Source: Metellina segmentata (lineage: Eukaryota; Arthropoda; Arachnida; Araneae; Tetragnathidae). Taken from it: 64,000 nucleotides of DNA. Under the pieces are notes generated by a model. That model was not told the DNA's origin. It saw only the letters and a program-made list of their open reading frames with translations, and made no database searches. Positions 56,919 to 64,000 of the stretch are shown here, piece after piece. The position numbers and the translations under genes are program-made. The stretch's first letter is position 1; the number at the start of each line of letters is the position of its first letter. The stretch lies in NCBI GenBank assembly GCA_947359465.1, contig OX375876.1, positions 70,500,998 to 70,564,997 of the forward strand, written 5' to 3'.

Positions 56919-56923
56919 AATAG

Positions 56924-58460
56924 TAAAAAAATAAAATTGAAAAGCAATTCCCATGGCTCTGGGTAAATTACGAAAAATAATTATTCATGTGTTGTGTAGG
57001 TGTTGATATTAATAAATCTTACAAAAATATTTTTAAAGAATGAAAACGGGTATTTGTTATTGAGAAGTGTGTTTTTTAGACATTTACATTGTAATAAAAA
57101 GTTGGCATCAGAATTACAAATTTTTTTGAAACGTACCAATTGACCAGCTATCGTGTTGTAGTATATTCTTTTAGAGATATTGGAGTCCCAAAATATTAAT
57201 TTAATGACTGTAAATTTAAAATCGCTGCGTTTATCATATACATTAATGTCAACTTTGCCGGATGAAACAGAAATTTTTATGTCTAGAAAATCAGTATTAT
57301 TGTTATCCAGATTGGTTTTAATTAAAGAAAGTTCGTCTGGATAGATGGATTTCCAAATATTAGCAAAGTTGCTATTATTAAAAACAATTAAATCATCAAT
57401 AAATCTAAAAGCAGTATTTATCTGAAGGCAAAAGTTTTTTTCAAAATAATGAAGAAATAAATTAGCAAGAATGGAAGAAAAATTAGAACCTTGGGGAATA
57501 CCCTTAACTTGAGTGTAAATATGCTCACCATAATATTATTATATTATATAAAATATCATATTATTATATAAAATTATTAAAAATACAATAATTAACCAAA
57601 AATTCCCATTCTTCAAAATCCAGATCAATTAAGTTATTAAAATCATGATAGTAATAGTTCAAAACATCTCTCAATTTGTCCCGGGGTATGCTGGTAAAAA
57701 GGTCTTTAAAATCATAGGTCTGAATATCATTAATAATATTTTTATCCAAAAAATTCAAAACCTTGTTATTATCACATATAATCCAGGTAAAGCCTTCATC
57801 AAAAATGGCAGCAAGAATAATTTTTAAATATTTAAATAGTAGCAAGCCAGGTTTAATCATATAAGAGTTATTACCACAGGTGATGTAACGGAATTTAATA
57901 TTATTTTTGTGAAATTTAGGAATAACGGTAATATAAGGTAAAATTATGTGTTGATTGGAAATTTTAACTCTTTTATTTGAAGAAATGATTTTTTTAATAA
58001 TGGTATTATAAGTAGATTTACAGAATTTATATGTATCTGAATTCTTAAGTTCAGCATCAAGTAAATTTAAATAAAGTTTTTTACAAATGAAAGCATAGTT
58101 ACCTGAGGCTTTATCAACTGGAGTAATGATAAATTTATTTTGAATATCCTTAATGGCTGTGTTTATTGTCTTGTAATTACCGGTATTGTCAAAAATAGAT
58201 TGAATATTATTATTAATAAAATCTTTAAAATGATCATATAATTTCCATTTCCATTCTGTAAACAAACATAAAGGGACTTTAAATTTAGAAGAGGTCATAA
58301 AACAGAAATTATCAATGTCTTCCAGAAAGCTTTTAAGTATACTATTTCTATTAAAATTATAAATGGGCCTAAATTTAGTACCTTTATACATAACATCTCT
58401 TAATTGATCATTTTCAACAATACCAAGATCACCAGTCACTATGTGTCCTAAGTCTTCCTG
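56924..58460 (-). pseudogene. Penelope-like element copy 1, reverse transcriptase
   Basis: The minus strand from about 58,460 reads GHIVTGDLGIVENDQLRDVM, then FTEWKWKLYDHFKDFI, FIITPVDKASGNYAFICKKL, IPKFHKNNIKFRYI and TYDFKDLFTSIPRDKL, with the first catalytic D in the last block. After an AT-rich insertion near 57,530-57,566 it continues HIYTQVKGIPQGSNFSSILA, FRFIDDLIVFN (IDD active site) and GQLVRFKK, ending at a stop near 57,000. TDL/FTSIP, PQGS and FxDD are the signature of Penelope RTs. No GIY-YIG endonuclease follows the RT, and the N-terminus is truncated at 58,460. The gypsy element separates it from its 3' UTR. Confidence 0.88.
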
Positions 58461-58533
58461 GTTATTTTTTGTTATTTTGTGTGTGTTATGTTATTTTGTA
58501 TATTTTATGTTGTTATTATATATATATATATTG

Positions 58534-58725
58534 CTTCAGCGCGCTTGCATGGGTATAGTTTCGAGCTTCGGTTTCTGGTTTATTGCATCCCGGCTGTTTG
58601 GTTCTTTGTTTTTTGTGTATGTATATATTTATATATTTATATACCTAAAAACAACGAACCAAACAGCAGGGATGCAATAAACCAGAAAACGAAGCTCGAA
58701 ACTACTCATGCAAGCGCGCTGAAGC
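58534..58725. repeat. Near-perfect palindrome at the junction of two Penelope-like copies
   Basis: TTGCTTCAGCGCGCTTGCAT, TTTCGAGCTTCGGTTTCTGG, TTTATTGCATCCCGGCTGTT and GGTTCTTTGTTTTT are mirrored by AACGAACCAAACAGCAGGGA, TGCAATAAACCAGAAAACGA, AGCTCGAAACTACTCATGCA and AGCGCGCTGAAGC. Arms are about 80 bp with a central AT-rich loop (TATATATTTATATATTTATA). A single arm is also present in the 7516-7945 fragment. Confidence 0.9.
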
Positions 58726-60227
58726 TGCAGACATAGCATGGTAAGCAATATAATTTCAAGAACACAGGAATTTCAAAAAAATTACAACAAAAGTGTTAAA
58801 AAATGAAGAAAAGTTGATGGATCAGGGCGTCATCAGAGAACAGCCTGCCCCAGACAACATAGAAAGGTGTTTTCTACATATGTGAGCAGCATTAGGCTGA
58901 AAAAAATGCTCATACACTCCCCTAAACACCACCAAAAAGCAAAAACAAAACCTACAAAACAGAGCAAGAACAAAACGAAATCAAACCCGCAGCAGCAGAC
59001 AGGCGCCTCAATCCCATGATAGTACTTTACGCAAGTCCAACTTGATTGGCTAATCGGATCACATGACCTAGATACGTATGTCATCAAGGTTTATAGTTGT
59101 TGGCGATTTATCTCTTCCTTTCTGCTTTCTTCTTTTCTTTTCAGATAGATCCATGGCTATGGGTGGGTAGAGGTGGTAGCCGAAAATTGTATCCTTTTAT
59201 TATATTATATAAGTTAATAATTATATAAGTTAGTGTTTTATGTATGCTTTTTGTTACATCAGAATGGTCCTAAGCCAGCGGTAGATACGACACCATCATC
59301 CTAAAGCAAAGGGGACGGCAGAGGGGCGGAAAAATATCAGCTGGTAGTGAGTTCAGGAGTGGTTCTTAGATTATTTATGTAAAATCAACGGAAGCTTGGA
59401 AAAATCTGAAAAGGGTATTAAAAATTAGGAAAAGTAAATTAGAATAAAAAGGAATTAAATTGGAATTTTTTAAAAATAATTTGGAGGATCTAAAAATTTT
59501 TCCGCCAGCTGGGTACGATCTCGTGAAGTCATCCTCCCCTGTCGACGTCGATCTGAAGATGGGTGACTTTAGCCATTAGGCCATCGTTGCTTCACGAAAC
59601 AAAGCTCTTTAAAGTATAAGTACCCCTAATATAAGTTGGCAAGAAATACTACTAACAACCATACAACATATATATGAGGAGCAAATCAGAGTCAACTTGT
59701 CGGACACTTACGCTGTACGCTGAGGCGCTAGTGTATGTATTGTATTTCTACGAAACAACGCGCATATTCAAAATCAAATGGTTACTGCAACAATCAGATT
59801 GGCGAAGTATCCAAGTGAAGCCAAGCCCGTGAAACTAGCCAATCAAGTTGGACTTGCGTAAAGTACTATCATGGGATTGAGCCGCTTCTCAGCAGCAGCC
59901 GGGAGATCAACACCAAGCCTGAAAATTTCCACCAATTACAGTCCAACTAAATGCTAACACCAAACTTCCGTCGCAACGAGTCCATAAGAGCAAAAATAGC
60001 AAGTAGGAAAATAAAAATAAAATCCCCAGCCCCTATTCAAAAAGATATTCATAAACAGTAAAATAAAATTGAAAAGCAACTCACATGGCTCTGAGGAAAT
60101 TACTCATCGGTTGTGTAGCTGTTGATATAAATAAATCTTTCAAGAATAGTATTAAAGAATGAAAAAGGGTATTTATTTTTGAGAAGTGTGTTTTTGAGCT
60201 ATTTACATTGTAATAGAAAGTTTGAAT
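58726..60227 (-). mobile_element. Penelope-like element copy 2, 3' untranslated part
   Basis: Same sequence as 50,042-50,437 and continuing to the palindrome: GGGCGTCATCAGAGAACAGC, GCTCATACACTCCCCTAAAC. It is interrupted by a TIR element at 58,999-59,889. Its far end (60,000-60,227) holds the CCCCAGCCCC block and the last part of the RT. Confidence 0.82.
58999..59889. mobile_element. TIR element with 9-bp target duplication (Mutator-type signature)
   Basis: CAGCAGCAG flanks both sides (58,990-58,998 and 59,890-59,898). The ends share about 60 bp of inverted repeat, including TCAATCCCATGATAGTACTT and TACGCAAGTCCAACTTGATT, with mismatches only in the outermost bases. Long TIRs with a 9-bp duplication fit Mutator-like elements. 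The interior has no transposase. The CAG-rich target leaves a small risk that the duplication is chance repeat. Confidence 0.8.
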
Positions 60228-61475
60228 CTAAGTTACAAATTTTTCGAAAATTACCAATTGACCAGCAATTGTATTGTAGTAGATTCTTTTAGAAGTATTG
60301 GAGTCCCGAAATATTAATTTAATGACTAGAAATTTAAAATCGTTGCGTTTATCGTAGACATTAATGTCAACTTTGCCGCATGAATCAGAAATTTTTAAGT
60401 CGTGAAAATCAGTAGTATTGTTATCTAGATTAGTGTTAATTAAAGAAAGGTCATCTGGACAGATAGATTTCCAAATATTAGAAAAGTTGCTACTATTAAA
60501 AACAATTAAATCATCAATAAATCTAAAAGCAGAATTTATCTGAAGGCAAATTTTTTTTTCAAAATAATGAAGAAATAAATTAGTAAGAACGGAAGAAAAA
60601 TTAGAACCTTGGGGTTTACCCTTAACTTGAGTGTATATATGTTCACCATTAAAAATAAAATTATTAAAAATACACAATAATTAACTAAAAACTCCCATTC
60701 CTCAAAATCCAGATCAATTAAGTTTTTAAAATCACATGATAATAATAGTTTAAAATATCTCTCAATTTGTCCAGTGGTATGCTGGTAAATAGGTCTTTAA
60801 AATCATACGTCTGAATATCATTAATAATATTATTGTCCAAAATATTCAAAACCTTATTATTATCACAGGTGATCCAAGTAAAGCCTTCATCAATAATGGC
60901 AGCAAGGTTTATTTTTAAATATTTAAAAAGGTAGAAAGCCTGGTTTAATCATATAAGAATTAGTACCACAGGTGATCTAACGGAATTTAATAGGATTTTT
61001 ATGAAATTTAGGAATAGCGGTATTGTAAGGTAAAATAATGTGATGATTGGAGAGTTTAACTCTTTTATTTGAAGAAATTAGTTTTTTTAATAATGGTATT
61101 ATACGTAGATTTACAGAATTCATAAGTATCTGAACTCTTAAGTTCGGCATCAAGTAAGTTTGAATACAGTTTTTTACAAATAAAAGCATAGTTACCTGAT
61201 GCTTTGTCGACTGGTGTAATAAATTTATTTTGAAGATCCTTAATGGCTACGTTTAGTGTCTTATATTTACCAGTATTGTCATAAACAGATTGAATATTAT
61301 CATTATAAAAGCTTTAAATTCACCATACAATTTCCATTTCCATTCTGTAAACAAATACATAAGGACATTAAATTTAGAAGAGATCATAAAACAGAAGTTA
61401 TCAATGTCTTCCAGAAAGCTTTTAAGCATAATATTTCTTTTAAAATTATAAATAGGCCTAAATTTAGTATCTTTT
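60228..61475 (-). pseudogene. Penelope-like element copy 2, reverse transcriptase
   Basis: The 3' part (60,677-60,228) reads NGEHIYTQVKGKPQGSNFSS, FRFIDDLIVFNSSNFSNIWK and GQLVIFEKF with PQGS and IDD motifs. The 5' part to about 61,475 is broken by frameshifts but keeps KKLISSNKRVKLSNHHIILP, IPKFHKNPIKFR and the D-containing LFTSIPLD region. It parallels copy 1 at the DNA level throughout. Again no GIY-YIG domain is visible. It is cut at 61,476 by the Tc1 insertion, so its N-terminus lies beyond the window or is lost. Confidence 0.82.
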
Positions 61476-61736
61476 TACATGTGACCACCACCTACTTTCG
61501 ACGTCAACTTGAAATAACCAATCAAAAAAGGCAGGTGGCAGCACATTGGACTGGAGTGTACATAAAGGATGTCCTAGGGCATCGGAAAGCATTTCAATCG
61601 TTGGCGTAATGCAGAAACGTAGCGAATTATCAGACATCTAAAAGGGCATGATTATTGGCTTTCGGGCCAAGGGTGGAAGCATTTCGGAAACTGCTAATAT
61701 TGTGAACTGTTCGCGTGTCGCCGTGGTAAAGGTATA

Positions 61737-63435
61737 GGGGAAGACGGGGTACAGTGAAACAAGGGGTACAATGAAACATTACTTCTAAAATCAGTAAAAT
61801 TTGTCACAGAAAGTTGCAATTTATATATATGTTATGCAACAATGTGTTCCAATTACTGATGTGATTTGGATACATTTGCACTTCTCTACAACATTAGCAA
61901 TAGAAGATTATTGGTTTTTCACCATTGAAAGTAAGTTTCTTTATTAAGAGTAATTTTGTTTCTTTTTCCTCGTTGTCATATGTAATAATTATTTTTTCTA
62001 TATAATGTTATCTTTGTGTTGTTGTCTTCATACCTCCAAAACCAAAATTTAAAATAAATAAATATTAGATGTTTGAAAAATTTTTCTATTTAGTAACCTC
62101 AGTACGGGGTACAATGAAACACTTGCAGACGGGGTACAATGAAACATGTTTCATTGTGTCCCAGGTGAATTCATTTACTTGAAGTAATATATCATTGGTA
62201 AATATAATATCACTGATATAAAATAACATATTTCTGGTTGTCATAATATAAATAAAGTCTAAATTTTACGAAAGATAACAGAATTGTTGTAACCTTGTCA
62301 CGACATACCAGTAACAAATGCAGCCTTTAGACAAAACTGTGTTCAAGTCACTCAAAAATTTCTTCAATCTAGCTGCAAATGATTGGATGCTGTGTATTCC
62401 AGGTCATACAATCTATATATGAGATATCTTCTTTGCTTGGCATTGCTTATTGTAAGTCTTTCACTCCACAAAATATTACAAAAGGTTTTTCAGAGACTGG
62501 AATATGGCTTTTCAGTAGAGAAATGTTTTGTGAAGAAGATTATTTGTGTTCGTACATGTCAGATAAGCCGAGTCCTACTGAAAATTATTTCCATGTTCAG
62601 ATCAATGAAACTGAAGAGCTGACTAATGAAACTGAAGACCAGACAGACAAAACCCAAGAACCCAGAAGTGGTGGATCTTGCCATTAGTAGATCAGAATCA
62701 CAGACTGCAGATTGTTCAGCAACTGTTTATACACCATGCACTGGCTCTCAACCTGTGAGGAAATACATTTCTTTTCAAGAGATAAAACCTTACCCCAAGG
62801 CTGGTCCAAAAAAAGTAGTAAGAGTAGGAAAACAGAAAATAAAAAGAGTTTTGTTCTAACCACGACAGTAAAAAATGCTCTTGTTAAGCAATTAGAAAGT
62901 AAAAAGAGGAAAAAAACTAAGAAAGTATTGTTTTCAAAACAACTACCTCCTACAGACTCTGACGATGATCCAGATTATTTTCCAGCTCCAGCTGATCACG
63001 GAAGTACTAAGATTGAGATATCCACACATAACATGTGTGACACAAGCAGTATCTGTATAAATTATTGTAATCAATGAGGGTGAACTGAAACAAGGAAATA
63101 TATTCTGTTGGAGAAATCATAAATTTAAACGAAGTTGAATGTGACTAAAATAAACTATATAGGGTGAAAATTGCTTGCGTCATTTGGAGCGTTTCATTGT
63201 ACCCCAGTATGTGTTTCATTGTACCCCGGCATAAGGGGTACAATGAAACACTATGAGACATTTACTTTTTGTCATTTTTCAAGCATAAAGATATTGTTTA
63301 GAACCAAATAAAAATTTATTTAGATGGAGAAAATACAAGATTAAAAGAATGAATTATTTATATTTTAGTGCATGCAAAATTGTGGATAGGAAAAAATAAT
63401 TAGTAAATTTTGTTTCATTGTACCCCGTCTTCCCC
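61737..63435 (+). mobile_element. pogo-like DNA element, internally deleted
   Basis: The left end GGGGAAGACGGGGTACAGTG and the inverted right end GGGGAAGACGGGGTACAATG are TIRs of about 27 bp. TA lies on each side (61,735-61,736 and 63,436-63,437). Removing the element restores an uninterrupted transposase frame of the host Tc1, which fixes the boundaries. GGGGTACAATGAAACA is repeated several times near both ends. It carries the C-terminal part of a pogo-type transposase only. Confidence 0.9.
62318..63075 (+). pseudogene. pogo/Tigger-type transposase, C-terminal remnant
   Basis: Starting near 62,318 the frames read MQPLDKTVFKSLKNFFNLAA and NDWMLCIPG, the end of the DDE domain. Then come FTPQNITKGFSETGIWLFSR and EEDYL, the usual GFRxTGIWP-type block, and EIKPYPKAGPKKVVRVGKQK, the usual basic tail. 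At least two frameshifts lie between them (near 62,420 and 62,850). The DNA-binding N-terminus and most of the catalytic core are absent, so the element lost its 5' coding part by deletion. Confidence 0.8.
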
Positions 63436-64000
63436 TACCGTGCATGGCAAAATGGCACTATCCAAAATCAGCGGCGTGGCACATGTGGTGCACCACGGGC
63501 TATAGATGACAGAGGCGAACGAAGGCTACGGAGATGCGTTCGGCCGAATAGACGTGCAACTGTTGAGCAACTGACCGCCCAAATAAACCAAGAGGTTACC
63601 AAGAGTGTATCCTCAACAACTGTTCAGCGAACGTTGTTGCGCATGGGCCGCCTCCGCAGCAGACGCCTGGTTAATGCACATATGCTGACTGCTGTTCATC
63701 GACTACGAAGGCTGGAATTTGCACGCCAGTACCGCAACTGGACGTTCACAGAGTGGCGATAGGTGGCTTTTTCCAATGAATCACGTTTTATGCTCCATCA
63801 GACAGATGGACGATGGCGTATACGGCGTGAAACGTCTGAAAGCAAACACCCTGCAACAGTTGCCGGAAGTATCCAGGCTGGAGGAGGGAGAATTATGGTT
63901 TGGGGAATGTTTTCCTGACATTCACTGGGTGCACTCATCATTGTGGAAGGCACGATGGATCAGCACAAGTACGCATCTGTCCTTGCGGACCATATCCACC

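Larger units (their letters stand above)
50433..56923 (-). mobile_element. Gypsy-type LTR retrotransposon with integrase before RT (Gmr1-like order)
   Basis: LTRs of 444 bp (50,438-50,881 and 56,475-56,918) are flanked by the 5-bp duplication AATAG (50,433-50,437 and 56,919-56,923). On the minus strand the order is LTR, leader with tandem repeats, Gag, protease, integrase, RT, RNase H, LTR. RNase H ends only about 290 bp before the 3' LTR and nothing resembling an integrase lies there. Gag and Pol share one frame apart from later lesions. The LTRs differ at 5 of 444 sites by my count. The host site is the 3' part of a Penelope-like element. Confidence 0.93.
61478..64000 (+). mobile_element. 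Tc1-like transposon inserted in Penelope copy 2 (runs off right edge)
   Basis: Penelope sequence stops at TA (61,476-61,477), followed by CATGTGACCACCACCTACTT, taken as the transposon end. A transposase reading frame starts about 120 bp in. The pogo-like element at 61,737-63,435 interrupts it. The right end lies beyond the window. Confidence 0.65.
61609..64000 (+). pseudogene. Tc1-like transposase, split by a pogo-like element
   Basis: The frame from ATG 61,609 reads MQKRSELSDI, a TAA, then KGMIIGFRAKGGSISETANI and VNCSRVAVVKV, a helix-turn-helix. After the nested element it resumes at 63,438 with YRAWQNGTIQNQRRGTCGAP, RRLRRCVRPNRRATVEQLTA and LLRMGRLRSRRL, then FARQYRNWTFTEWR and a stop (63,760-63,762). 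Next come VAFSNESRFMLH, where the first catalytic aspartate (SDES) has become N, and GGGRIMVWGMFS with another stop. It runs off the right edge before the second aspartate. Multiple lesions make it dead. Confidence 0.85.

Noticed and set aside
58441..58736. Two hydrophobic plus-strand ORFs
   Set aside because: They read through the palindrome and AT repeats antisense to the Penelope-like element.
59560..59605. A-box-like TGGCCTAATGG on the minus strand inside the TIR element
   Set aside because: No B box at the right distance and no tRNA-like fold is evident.

Overview
The window is AT-rich animal DNA, very probably from an arthropod and most likely an arachnid. The spider guess is an inference from the retroelement and Tc1 lineages, not a proof. 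I found no intact host protein-coding gene, rRNA or tRNA gene. The six-frame ORFs that can be interpreted are fragments of transposable elements (TEs). The rest is AT-rich intergenic sequence, mini- and microsatellites, and short non-autonomous elements.

Layout: (1) 1-412 holds the 5' end of a Gag gene on the minus strand that runs off the left edge, followed by a GC-rich 77-bp minisatellite (960-1715). (2) 2.1-10 kb has two Tc1 relics, a large hAT-like terminal-inverted-repeat (TIR) element (3161-6155) full of SINE copies, a Penelope-like tail fragment, a tRNA-derived SINE and small TIR elements. (3) 11-13.5 kb has a TTAA-flanked TIR element and a hAT element carrying a nested Helitron. (4) 13,770-18,951 is a complete but broken Ty3/gypsy element in the usual PR-RT-RH-INT order, with 369-bp LTRs and a 4-bp target duplication. 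(5) 19-50 kb holds a 265-bp tandem repeat, a GC-rich island of unknown role, a nearly full Tc1 transposon, a hAT relic with its target duplication, a mariner relic, two PIF/Harbinger-type MITEs, a transposase-like C-terminus, Helitrons and many SINEs. (6) 50,042-64,000 is a nest. Two head-to-tail Penelope-like elements (minus strand) are interrupted by a young gypsy-type element (50,438-56,918), by a 9-bp-duplicating TIR element, and by a Tc1 transposon that itself contains a pogo-like element.

The most notable item is the retrotransposon at 50,438-56,918. Its RT, RNase H and integrase look like Ty3/gypsy, but the integrase lies upstream of the reverse transcriptase (Gag-PR-INT-RT-RH), the permuted order known from the Gmr1 group. 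Gag and Pol share one reading frame, the LTRs differ at about 1% of sites, and only a few point lesions break it. Other points worth a second look are the palindromic junction between the tandem Penelope copies, the expanding coiled-coil minisatellites in two related gag genes, and several TIR families whose target duplications can be read directly.
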